A DNA stretch of 64,000 nucleotides from Phanerodontia chrysosporium (lineage: Eukaryota; Basidiomycota; Agaricomycetes; Polyporales; Phanerochaetaceae). The translations under genes were made by a program, and so were the position numbers. Below, in pieces: positions 45,415 to 55,949 of the stretch. The stretch's first letter is position 1. The number at the start of each line of letters is the position of its first letter. The DNA is taken from contig MJGA01000002.1 in assembly GCA_001910725.1 (NCBI GenBank), positions 806,001 to 870,000 on the forward strand, given 5' to 3'. The notes under the pieces were generated by a model. The model saw only the letters and a list, made by a program, of their open reading frames with translations. It was not told the origin of the DNA and did not search any database.

Positions 45415-47724
45415 CCTGTGCACCGTCATTCTGAGTTCCGCGGGCCCGCAACGGGCCAAGATGCGTGCACAGGTCGATCGTGCGGCGCACGTCAGGCGGC
45501 GCGTCGGTAGGTGCCGCTTAGATGAAACTTGGAGCTGGAGAATGCGATCATTCGCGACGTGCAAGCTGAAAACATGTCTTTCTGGACACGCACCCGCATG
45601 TTCCTCCGGCCTGGCATGTCGCGGTACCGTGGACATCGCACTATCAACTTCGTGGGCTACCAAGAATGGATGCATCTTCACGCGCCGCATGCTATTTCCA
45701 CGCGGGATTGGCTTGCACAAGACACACAACGACGCCGCAGTGGTCAGCGCAGATTTATTAAACGGGCCGTTCGAGCATCCACTGCCAGGGCGGGGTGATA
45801 GCCGCCGGCCGCCCCAAGCGTCCCGGTCGCGCCGCCTCCTGTTGTTCATGATCAGTCAAGCATCTTCGCAACACTAGCGTAGAGAGTCCTCCGCGTACCT
45901 GAAAACAGTGACCGCCCTGAAATAGTCGAGATCATCTCCGAGGGTCACTAGCGTACTTGCACGCCCACATCTCCAAGCAGAGCCGAGGACGCGAGCCGTT
46001 GCCATGCCGCTCTAGCTGGCGACGCTCATAGCCTTCTGCGTGTCCCCCGCAGACTAGGACTTGTCATCGCAAGCCAAGCCCGCGTTCCGGTGGCGTATTG
46101 CGGACGGTGCGCTGGTCTTGCGAAATGAGCGGACCCACCCCCAACACCGTACATTGCCCGCCATGCCCGACGAACATAAGTCACCGTCGCCGATGGTGTG
46201 GGGAATGCAAACAGGACGGATGTGCGGATCCGATCACCCAGGCGTTACCGGTGTTGCCTTCAAAGTTAATGTCCCATTTGCCACACGCTGATTTGCCGTA
46301 CCTATACCTCGACGAATGAGTGAAGGTTATCGTTCGGTGCGAGGTCGCATACCTCTGCAGAAGTCTAAATGGCTATCAGCATTGTCATAAAGCTTGAAGT
46401 GAAGCTTTAGAGGACGGCGATAGAGTTCGAATCCAGTCTTTGCAAGTGACCTTAGGTCGATTTCCATCTATCGGTGTAAAGCACGCGGACATCCTGTCGC
46501 CACATAGGGATAAATGACTCTGCATACGGACTCGCGGAATATGATCGTCGCGGATGAAGTATCTCGACGAATGACGTGCAAGCCGGGAATAAATCGGACA
46601 TGCGCCCAGCAGCCTGAAGAATACGACATACCATTGCTTGCCACAAAGACAAATACCCGACGCCGCTGGCTGGAGTCGAGAGCCGCCTCGCTTCTGCGCC
46701 CCGTAACTATCGACGGTGAGCCAACACTACAGAGTTAATCAGTGAAATTTATGATGAATGAGCTAAAACACGTACACGGCGGTGAGATCTGGTGTGACAG
46801 TTCGACATAAAATCCGGAGGCCCCGCGGGCCGCTGCAGTTCCGCGGAGAGCATACGCGAGACCGACATTGGAGGGAGATTCCGCTGACAAGAAGGATGTT
46901 CTGAACGATCCGCACTCCGCTTGACCCGTGGTCGTCGTGCCGCCCACCCTCGAGTTTCAAGGATGGGATAAATTAAACACGAGCCTGAGACCCACGAGCC
47001 CAACGCGGATGGAAGGAGACATCGTGTGGTATGTCTGGAAAAACATGTCACAATCGTTCGAGTTGCTGCGTACATGCTGGCGAACAGGTTAAGATGACGC
47101 TGCTTCGAACAGCGAGACGCTATATCGCAACCAGAGTCAGTATATCGTCTCGAGAGTCGCGAGTAGTGGCGTAGAACTCACGTAATGCGGAGGCGTCGCC
47201 CGCAGCGCCAGGCACAGCGTGGTGGGTAATCCGCATGACTCTGTAAGCCCGTCATCAGAGCCGACCGATGTCAGTGCTACAACGCAGGCCAGTGTAATTC
47301 ATGCATATTGTAGGGAGGTAGGCTGAGGGGGAAGGGAGGAACCGAGACACGTACCCCGCTGGTATGAGCTTCTCCATTCATATCCGCGTTCTCATTGATC
47401 ACCGTAAATTGAGGGTGCTCAGGAGATTGTGGGCGTACCGGCTCCAGAGCTGAGGTTGACAGAGAGCCTTGAACGACGCTCACGATTATTGTGCTCTCTG
47501 ACCTGTGTGATCGTTTCTTCTGAGTATACTTTCATTATGTAAGCATTTTAGGGGATAGTTGCTTCGGTCGAACATGCCGAGCAACGCAGAGATGGGACTT
47601 GGTGGATGTATGCTGCTTGCACGCGACGTGCAACACGCGTTGTGCAGCAGCGGCTTGGTGCGGACAATAGAGATGGTATCTCCGCAGGGTCTTGTTTCGA
47701 TCTCCGAACAAGCTGAGTTCAAAT

Positions 47725-47753
47725 GAGCTTGCCTCAAGGCTTGAGGCAAGCTC
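47725..47753. repeat. Perfect 13-base inverted repeat (hairpin) with 3-base loop
   Basis: GAGCTTGCCTCAA at 47725-47737 and TTGAGGCAAGCTC at 47741-47753 are exact reverse complements around GGC. They are nested in an outer pair TGAGTTCAA (near 47714-47722) and TTGAGCTCA (47754-47762) with one mismatch, so a longer stem of about 22 base pairs with a small bulge is possible. Confidence 0.85.
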
Positions 47754-48298
47754 TTGAGCTCAAGCAGCCAAAGTGCACCGTGGCACTGATGTGTCACACA
47801 ATAGTGGTTTCACTGCCGTACTAGCAGCGCGTGAACTGTGTGGAGATGGGAGGTAGGCAGTCAATTATTGCAAAGGTGTTGTACTACGACTGTACGGAAT
47901 CACTGATACGACACCTACCAGACTTTCACTCCGCCCTCGTGGATACACGTTTACGCGCAAGGAGTCTGGTCCTAACACCGTGTATACGGCGTTCTTTCCT
48001 CCACCAGCTACAGAGCGAAAGCGCGATGACACGCAGAGCGGCTTCTCCACAACGCTTGTTCATACGGTGCCGAGGCGACGCGCACGCCCGGCGCCAGGAC
48101 GCGCTCAGTTAGCCGCCATGGCTATTCTCTGAGTGAGAGTGATCGTCAAAGTCTCAGAGGTGAGGAGTACTTCCCATGTTCCCGCTTGCGCCGACGCCAA
48201 CATTGACAGACTACTCCTCAGTCATCAGCTGAGAGAATCCCGACAGAGCAGAGGGGACACGCAGACATTCGGCAGCGAGGGGGGGAGGGCGCGAAGCG

Positions 48299-48307
48299 TA
48301 TATAATA
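48299..48307 (+). promoter_or_regulatory. TATA-like box of the aldo/keto reductase gene
   Basis: TATATAATA lies about 70 bases upstream of the ATG at 48375. Confidence 0.5.
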
Positions 48308-48374
48308 GGTGGTCAAGGTGATTATAACTGCATTATATCTTGAGCATCTCTCATCCCTTACTCGACAACTCAGC

Positions 48375-49736
48375 ATGTCTCTTCCTGCTCGCAAGATTGG
48401 CTCCACGGACGTCAGCTGTATCGGCTTTGGTACCATGGGCCTGTCCGCCTTCTATGGCCCACCGAAGCCAGATGAAGAACGCTTCAAGGTAGGCATGCCT
48501 GGTCCTGCACGCTACACTCTGCTCACAAGTAGTGTTCTTTAGGTCCTAGACGCAGCTTACGAGAGTGGCTGCACCTTCTGGGACACGTCGGACATCTATG
48601 GCGACAGCGAGGAGCTCATCGGAAAGTGGTTCAAGCGCACCGGAAAGCGGAATGAGATATTCCTCGCCACGAAGTTTAGCTTCCGCCGTGCCGACCCCAC
48701 AGACCCTAGAGCGGGCATGAATGTGGACGGCACCCCAGAATATGCCAGACAGGCCATCGACAAGTCTCTGGAGAGGCTTGGCGTGGAGCAGATTGACTTG
48801 TGGTATCTGCATCGGTGGGTCCAGCCCCCGTACCCACTCGCCACTCTATACTGAGCCCCTGTTAATTTTCAGACCAGACGCGAATGTTCCGATCGAGGTA
48901 TGCATTCAGTTACAATATCTCGAAGCACGCTCCTAACCATTTTCTTCCGCCCAGCTCACTATCGGAGCCATGGCGGAAGCCGTGAGGTGGGCACCACCCC
49001 TAATGCATACGCAGCACACCACTCACCGTCTCCGCAGGGCCGGCAAAGTCAAGTACATCGGCATCTCCGAGTGCTCTGAGGCGACGCTCCGGCGCGCACA
49101 CGCCGTGCACCCGCTTGCCGCCGCGCAGTTCGAGTACGCACCGTTCACGCTCAGCATTGAGGACCCGCAGGTCGGTATCCGCGACGCGTGCGCGGAGCTC
49201 GGCATCGCGCTCGTCGCGTACAGCCCGCTCGGGCGCGGGCTCCTCTCTGGCCAGCTGGTGCGTCTGCTCCCTCAGGTTGTGCCGAGCTTGGGTCTGACAG
49301 GCGTCGCCAGGACCCCAATAAGCTCAGCGACACGGACGTCCGCAAGATGCTCAACTACCCGCGCTTCGAGCGCAAGAACTTCGAGCTCGTGCTGCGCCTC
49401 GTCGACACGCTCGCTGCGATCGGCGCGCGCCACAGCGCTACGTCTGCCCAGGTCGCGCTCGCATGGCTGCTTGCGCAGGGGCCCGGTGTCATTCCCATCC
49501 CGGGAACGACCAACGTCGGCGTAAGTGCTGGTGCCCTTCGTGTGTCGCCTTGGGTTCGCTAATGAATCTGGCAGCGCGTCAAGGAGAATGCGAATGCTGC
49601 GCATGTCAATCTTACGCCTGACGAGGTGAAGGAAATCCGCGACGCCGTTGAGCGCGCGGGCCTGCACAAGATCATGCGTAACCCCGCAGGATTCGAGCAT
49701 ATGCACCTCATCGACACGCCGCCACTACAGGAGTAG
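48375..49736 (+). CDS. Aldo/keto reductase
   Basis: A NADPH-dependent oxidoreductase of about 345 residues with a TIM-barrel fold, resembling the fungal pyridoxal reductase/YakC (AKR8/AKR13) group. Start [20 protein letters not shown] with MGLSAFYG. The catalytic tetrad is visible: Asp and Tyr in [19 protein letters not shown], Lys in [12 protein letters not shown], His in [13 protein letters not shown]. Further blocks: [75 protein letters not shown] with PIPGTTNV (coenzyme site), [15 protein letters not shown]. Short introns lie after DEERFK, LHR, PIE, AVR, GQL and TTNV. The intron after GQL is best ended at CGCCAG, which joins QL to [14 protein letters not shown] in frame. No frame break is needed. 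Substrate unknown. Confidence 0.9.
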
Positions 49737-50146
49737 ACTTGTTCCCACCTGAATCGAACAACTCGAGTCGCCGCAATGCAGAGTCTATGTTACATGGTCT
49801 CAGTTTCACGGGTGATACATACTTACAGTCCGGAGCCATATTACGCGTACTAGAACATGATGATACAATCTTGTGTACAAAGTTGAACGACGATCATGCA
49901 GTCCATGAAGTGTTTGACAAAGGCGACAACAAAAAGCCTGAGCGTCTCGTTATGGGCCGTTTACCTCGGCACGCGTGCAGCCCACTGCGAGATTGATTGC
50001 ATACTTTCCAGGCTGGGGATACGCGCGCTGAGTCCCGACCCCGGAGAACTCGAGAGCGATGGCGGCAGTCCTGGGCTCAGGCTTACCCCGATGTCGACGA
50101 GACCGACAGGCGTTTGGCGCGAAGACTGCCGGTCAAGCCTGTCCGG
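49737..50146. other. Intergenic, no gene seen
   Basis: About 400 bases between the convergent 3' ends of the aldo/keto reductase and the CBS-domain gene. No signal beyond presumed 3' UTRs. Confidence 0.45.
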
Positions 50147-51898
50147 CTACTCGAGCGCGAGCGGCCGATATGTACGTACGGGTCTGGGGATCGGGATAGA
50201 GGAGATGTAGTTGAGGACGTCGATGATGCCCTTCGGTGTCGTACCATCGCCTGCGGATCTACATCAGGAAGCTTGGCGAGGCGAGCGAAGATGGACAGAA
50301 CTAGTAGAATATTTGAGAGATCTGCTGCGGCGTAGAGTAAGGAGGTGGCGTACCATCGACGATCGAGACGACGCCGGTAACACTCGAGATAAGAGCTGGT
50401 GGCGATGGAGCAGTGTCTTCCGAAACGAAAAGTCTATGAGAATTGGCTGCCAAGGATGAACATAGACCTTCAAGACAAACTACGGAGCATACGCACTCGC
50501 GATGATCTTCTGCATAGCATAGAGCAGAGTACTGGTAGGCGCCACACTATATACTGCGGCAAAGGTGAGTTTCAAACGATTCGCATGACAATTGAAAGCC
50601 TACCGGGATACTTGTCCACGCCATCAGTCGAACCGTCTGGCTCCTGTATGCTGTGTGAGGCAGTACTCCAAGGTTCGGCGACACAAAACACCTGCCTTGA
50701 TCCACGAGATAAACACATGTAGAGGGGTAGATAGAATCTGGCTGCTTTGAGATGGAACAACCAGCTGAGCCCCCGTTAGCCAAACCCACACGCGCAGAGA
50801 ACCATGCGTGACACACCTTCCCAATGTCGGTGGCAGAGACAGCGCGACAGACGACCGCCCTCCTCTTCCAGGACGGCGACACTGCTTACACCGTAGTCGC
50901 TCATGAGCCGCATGGCGTCGAGCACGGTGTCGCTCGCCTTGAGCGCCACAACGGAGCTATACAGGTACAAAGAGGGTAACGCGTGGCTCACGAGTGGCGC
51001 CTGGAAGAACGCCTCGAGGCCAGGCGTGCGTTCGCCGTTGACTGTGAACCATTGGAGTAGCGCCTTGTCCGAGACCATGCCTATGTATGCATTCGATGGC
51101 GGCGCGGCGCGGATGATGGCTGCATGCGCGTGAGCGAGGTCTGAAGCGAAGATGAAATCGGGATTACCTCTGTGGGTGCCCTTCGCGAAGATGGTGAGCA
51201 GCGATACGATCGTTGCGTTATGCGGCAGTATCTCGAGTGGGTTCTTCTCGGACAAGTCTGTTCATCGGCAATGAGCCTGATTGAAGGCTGTACGTGGCAA
51301 ACTCAACGTACTGCTCACAAGATGGACTGGTACGCGGCCAGACTTGGCTGCGGCGATGATTTCTTCTGTTCGAGGCTTCTCGCGGAGCTCTTCCGGGGAC
51401 CAGCGATGTCGGGTCGCAGCAAGAGTGAGAAAGGCATTTACGTCCGGAAACTGGAGGCGTTCAGGCGTGTCAAATGTATAACGAGCAAAGCTAACGCACG
51501 TCAAAGAGGCCAATGAAGGGAGCGCCTTGCTGTGCAGCAGACGAGGGTTTGTTGACAGCAATACATGAGACGTTCTTGCTCAGGAGGACCTACAGAAAAG
51601 AAAAGAAAACGTAAGTGTCACAGATGCTGCCAAGACATAGCAACACGCACCTCGCATGCATCCTCGACGCTTGTCTCTGCGTCGACCGCAATGAGAGGCG
51701 AATCAATGAGATCTAGATGTGCTCTGCATTGTGTTGATTTTGCGGAACTAAAAACGTAGGGCACGTACCCCTGGCTGGCACAGCGTCCCAGGTCTTGACC
51801 CAGGCCTCGAGCTCGGGGGCGTCAAGGCTGGGTGCGGGCATGGGCGAGGGGCTGCGCATGCTCATGCTGGAGACGGACATGCGTTTCCTGTGGGCCAT
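50147..51898 (-). CDS. CBS-domain protein, Sds23/AMPK-gamma-like
   Basis: A soluble regulatory protein of about 440 residues with tandem CBS motifs, which bind adenine nucleotides in relatives such as Sds23 and Snf4. The Ser-rich start MAHRKRMSVSSMSMRSPSP leads to DAPELEAWVKTWDAVPAR. CBS 1: LIDSPLIAVDAETSVEDACE, VLLSKNVSCIAVN. Then DVNAFLTLAATRHRWSPEEL and CBS 2: NPLEILPHNATIVSLLTIFA, PSNAYIGMVSDKALLQWF. CBS 3: VVALKASDTVLDAMRLMSDY with GVSSVAVLEEEGG and AVSATDIGK. CBS 4: TPLHVFISWIK joined to EPDGSTDGVDKYP, VYSVAPTSTLLYAMQKIIAS, ANSHRLFVSEDTAP. It ends with GTTPKGIIDVLNYISSIPIP. One frame break near 50857 needs two bases (or loss of one). The intron at 50644-50695 appears to be of GC-AG type. 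Sds23 proteins control phosphatases and cell separation; that role is only suggested here. Confidence 0.75.
50644..50695 (-). other. Candidate GC-AG intron in the CBS-domain gene
   Basis: On the minus strand, ATCAAG is followed by GCAGGT and the intron ends CATACAG before GAGCCAGACGG. This phase-0 splice gives FISWIKEPDGSTDG, the expected family sequence. The GT two bases later gives the wrong frame. Confidence 0.6.
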
Positions 51899-52150
51899 GG
51901 CGTCGAGGACGGGCGGGAGGACGCTGGTCGGGGGCGGAGGAGGGAGAGACGGGCGAGGCTACATGCCCAGGGGAGGGATAAAGTGCCGCTGTATTCTCGC
52001 GTCGAAAGGCTGGCGTTCGTGACCAGTCGAGACACCCTCATTCGGCAACGTGCTCGGACGCTCCTTACGTCACATCAGCGCGACGCAGAGTAAAGATAAG
52101 ATAAGATCGACGCGGCACTCCAGTAATACATACGTCCCAGTCCCAAAAGC

Positions 52151-54320
52151 TTATCCTGCCATTGCTACCAGCCCGTCCCACAGCCGGCCCCCAAAGCCCA
52201 AGACCGCCCCGCCCGCGAGCTTCCCCAGCTTCTTCATCTCGCGCATGTGCGCATGCTGTCGCTCAGGAGCCACCTGGGCGTGGTACACCGCCACCGCGAC
52301 ACCGAGCGCGATCATCGCAGTCACCACCGTTGGAGAAGGCCTCAGGCGGCGACGCTTCTGCAGCTTCCTGCGCTTGCGCTTGCGGTCTTGCTCAGACTCT
52401 GCCTCCTCCCCCTCCTTCCCACCAAACTCCCTAGGCAGTCCGTGGACCACAAGGTGTGGCTGCAAGACCATCTTCTCCGCGTCGTCGTCCCGGGGCAGCC
52501 GCGTGGGGTCCTCCGACCATGTGAGCATCACGCTCTGCGGCCCCATGACAGACGGCAAGTCCACAGACGCGTCCATGGGAGGGAACCGCGCGAAGAGGGT
52601 GTCGGCACATGTCAACAACGTCGAGAGGTGTACTCTTGGCCGCCGGATACTGTCCTCAGCTTCGATGGGTGACACGGCAGGTGAGTCGTCCACGGTTATA
52701 GTAGGCTCTGTCCCTGAAAGAACCTCGTCCTCGGGGGCAGTATGGAAAGATCCGGCTGTCTCAATCGAGGGATCATGCGCGTGCCCAGACTTCTTTTCAC
52801 TGATATCCGAGACCAAGGTGTGATCCTCCTCCGGAACTTCTGGTAGGCTTGTGTCCGCTTCACTTGGTGAGCGAGAGTCATCGACAAGTGTAGAATCGTC
52901 AGGATGCGAGAGGACCGACTCGTCCGCCTCGCTATGCGCAAGAGGCGAGCGGGGAGTGTCGATTGAATCAGGAACATCTGGTGGGGAGCCACCTATTTCT
53001 GCTGGCTCAGCAGACCCTGATGAGGCTTCATGTGCGCCTAGTCCGTCTGTATGACGCTCCTCTGCCAGACTTGAAATCTTCTCTCCAGGGTTCTCGGCAG
53101 AAGGCTCGTCGCTGGCCGGATGAGGAGCATCCGATGCGGCATCCCCAACCGCGTCTTCGCAGTCTTCGTCGTCGTATATGTCCGGAAGGCTGTTCAGAAT
53201 AGAGTGCAGCATGCCTTCCTCGCCCACCTCTTCTAGCGTTGCGCCTCTTTCTTGCGCACAAGCAAAACCTAGATCCTGCAGTCAGGCCAGGCGCGTGATC
53301 GCTCGGGGAAACGACCATGCGTACCGCAGCCGCCAAATAGACACTCGCAACCGGCGGGCGCGCCAAAAGGTAATCGAAGACGTGCTGGATGAGGGGCAGG
53401 GTCGGCATGTCGTGCGAGAACAGCGTCAGCAGGTTCGAGAGCGCGTAGATGGGCACCGGGCCTGCGCCTCGAGCAGCGCGGCATACTCGGGATCTGCCTG
53501 CCGGAGCACACGCTGCAGCAAGCTTTTCTCTGCGAGGTCAGCAACACGTAAGAGCGGCGGGATCCCGGTGCGACGTACCACAGCTGGCCCATGAGCGGCT
53601 CCAGACCAGGGCCCATAGCGTCCCGCAGCCTGTGCAGGCTGAGCTTCTCTGCAACCGGCAGCTGGAGCTCTGGCGGCAGTGTGAGGTATAGCACCGACAT
53701 TATATCGTGGTATCCCTGCGTAGTGCATTCACTACGCACGCTCGCACGCTGGTAAATGGGGCACGCACCTGGAAATAGTGTAGCGTCCTTCGTTTTCTAA
53801 AGACTCCAACGATAAGGTCATGCAGCTCCTCTTGCCTGCGCTTGCGCTCGCTCATGTCGCCTAGCACACATCATGGAACGTCATCAGCAACCCTCGCTCC
53901 AGAGGCGGGACACAGAAGAGGGTTCACCTACTGGGTACAACACGAAGCTACGGTCGGTATCGAGCTGTATCTGCCGCTCGTCCCTATGCGGTTCTGAAGT
54001 TGCGGAATTCACTTTCGTTGCATTTTCTAGCGTTCTGTCCGCTTCAGGCTGTCCCGAAGGCTGGGGCTCGACGTTCAACAGTTGCTTCCTGCGAGCACGA
54101 CATGAGGGCGACAGACATCTTCCAATAGAGACACAGGCACGCACCATAGCTCGACTCTCTGCTCGCCGAATCCGCCAGGTCTAAGGCTGAGCTTCCGGAG
54201 GTGGTCCCAGTCCAGAGTTGCCTCCGCACTGGACTCGGCGGGTCCCGCGGCCTTTGTGTGCGCTTTCTCCGCGTCTTTGCCCTGGCGTCGCTTCCGAAGC
54301 TCGTTGACTATCGATGGCAT
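52151..54320 (-). CDS. TBC-domain RabGAP, TBC1D20/Gyp10 type
   Basis: A GTPase-activating protein for early secretory Rabs (Rab1/Ypt1 in relatives), about 650 residues, anchored by a C-terminal membrane helix. Start MPSIVNELRKRRQGKDAEKA, then LDWDHLRKLSLRPGGFGEQR. Both catalytic fingers are present: the Arg in QIQLDTDRSFVLYP (I-x2-D-x2-R) and the Gln in TLHYFQGYHDIM (Y-x-Q-G). The remaining TBC helices are LTLPPELQLPVAEKLSLHRL with RDAMGPGLEPLMGQL, LLQRVLRQADPEYAALLEA and PIYALSNLLTLFSHDMPTLP with HVFDYLLARPPVASVYLAAA. A long acidic Ser/Pro/Glu-rich linker (52.6-53.2 kb) leads to SPTVVTAMIALGVAVAVY, the tail anchor, ending GLVAMAG. One frame break at 53458-53460 is repaired by one base (EAQAPVPIYALSN). 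Confidence 0.88.
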
Positions 54321-54795
54321 CGTACTCTGTTGACCAGTGCGTGCATGAACGCGGGCGAATGATGTGTTGGATGTGGATAGAGAGCAAGATGATGACCGCA
54401 CAGCATACAGTGTCGGTCAACGGGCGGCTAATACCATCCCCCCGCGCGGCGCGCGTCATCTCCGAATTCGCGCTTGCTCTCCGCCTCCACGATCTCCATG
54501 AGCAGACAAGCACATCTGCCTCGATATTGAACAGGTGAAGGAAAACCCATGTCATAAAAGGTAAGATGTACAGCGCCACGTTCTAAGTTAATTTCTTGTC
54601 TACAGGATACATACGGTGCTCAGGAACGGATCACAGTCTATGCTCAAGGAATTACGATAGGAACGCGTGCGATATCATAAAAGAGGAGAAGGGGGGATTC
54701 CAGAAGTGCTGAAAGAGACAGAGGAATGAGTACAATAACGCGCAGCCGACCGTCTATAAGGAGTCAGGACCAAAGAAAACAGAATCGCAAGCAAG
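54321..54795. other. Intergenic, no gene seen
   Basis: About 475 bases between the TBC gene start and the perilipin 3' end, both on the minus strand. Presumed promoter of the former and 3' UTR of the latter. Confidence 0.45.
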
Positions 54796-55949
54796 CTAAT
54801 GGGTCGCGCCATTTCCGTTAACCGTGCCGTTCCCGTTGACAGTACCATTGACGTCGCCATTGGTCACTGCCTCGGTCTTCTCCACGGTCTTCCCCCGAAT
54901 GGAATCAAGGATCTCCTGCGCACGCGCCTGGGTAGCCTCGAGCAAGGGGTGAACACGTTCCTGGACATGGTCTCGAATCTTGTGCACCTTCTCGTTCAAT
55001 GGGTCGGACGAGGTAAGGATAGAAGAGATGTCTGAGATAGTGGTCGTGAGGTGTGCGGAGATGTCGTTGAAGGAGGACTGCAGCTGAGTGGGGAGATTGG
55101 CGGTAGAGTGCTGCAGAAGCGTCGCGTAAGTCACACCTATTGAGAGCCAGGTACCATGGTGCTCACCTGAACCTTCGCTAGTTCCTGAAGCATAGCATCG
55201 CTCACGGCGTGCACCTTTTCCTGCGCAGCGCCGTAACTCGAGGACGCGACAGCGGTGACCTGCTGCGCTGCCTCGGTGGCACGCTTTACCAGCACGTTTT
55301 GAGTCTTGATCTGGTTGATCTGCTCTGCAGAGAGCTTAAGGAGCTGGTCACTCAGGTCTTTCGAGAGCGCGACCGCGCGTTGATACTGATACTTCGGAGG
55401 TTCCGTGGGAGAAGCCGACTCTGGCGTCCCTGTCGTTGAATGAATCTTCTTGACGGCATCCTGGAAATAGTCGACAACTGGCGCGAAACGCTGCATTGTT
55501 CATCAACAGTGACGTCTACTGGTACCGAAGATCATACATACCTGGTCGATACCCTGGACCACGGTCAGGGCGGGGGTACGGACCTTCTCATCGATGGTTT
55601 TGTTCGCAATGTCGCGTGCTTGGTCGCTGCGCCCCTTGAGGTCCTTGACGATGTCCCCCGTAGGCGTCTTGAATGGGTACGGGTAGCGCGACTCTACGAC
55701 GTCGAGACCCTTGTTGGCGAGCCCGTCCGCGCGGACGATGAGCGGCGCAAGGGTCTTCTGGATAGGCTCTGTGTATCCGAGCGCGGCCTTGGACAATCCC
55801 TGCGCAGTGGCGTACGGAGAACGCGTGTACGGGTTGTTTAGCAGGGTCTGGTGGATTGTCTCGAGCGAGTCCGCGACGAGGGGGATGGAGGCGACGCGAT
55901 GGAGGACGGTGAGCTCAGGAGCGGGTGGCTGAGTCTGAGTCTCTGCCAT
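54796..55949 (-). CDS. Perilipin-like lipid-droplet protein
   Basis: A lipid-droplet coat protein of the fungal Cap20/MPL1 perilipin family, about 330 residues in three exons, controlling access of lipases to stored triacylglycerol. Start MAETQTQPPAPELTVLHRVA with SIPLVADSLETIHQTL and NNPYTRSPYATAQGLSKAAL. Then APLIVRADGLANKGLDVVES with RYPYPFKTPTGDIV, the most conserved perilipin stretch. Exon 2 gives MQRFAPVVDYFQDAVKKIHS and a long amphipathic helix region (LSDQLLKLSAEQINQIKTQN). Exon 3 gives TLLQHSTANLPTQLQSSFND and ends in a short Asn/Gly/Thr repeat tail (NGDVNGTVNGNGTVNGNG). No frame breaks. A longer open frame exists upstream of the ATG at 55949, but the family start fits the shorter version. 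Confidence 0.88.

Larger units (their letters stand above)
45321..48374. other. Long intergenic region without recognisable gene
   Basis: About 3 kb between the UbiA and aldo/keto reductase starts. Short frames only. It contains a strong hairpin at 47725-47753 (listed separately) and, at the right end, the reductase promoter. A T-arm-like stretch near 46422-46440 has no tRNA around it. Confidence 0.45.

Noticed and set aside
46380..46450. T-arm-like sequence (GAGTTCGAATCC)
   Set aside because: The T stem does not pair, and no acceptor or anticodon arm can be built around it.
49258..49310. Apparent frameshift in the aldo/keto reductase
   Set aside because: Choosing the acceptor CGCCAG instead of the earlier CTGACAG restores the frame fully, so no sequence error is needed.
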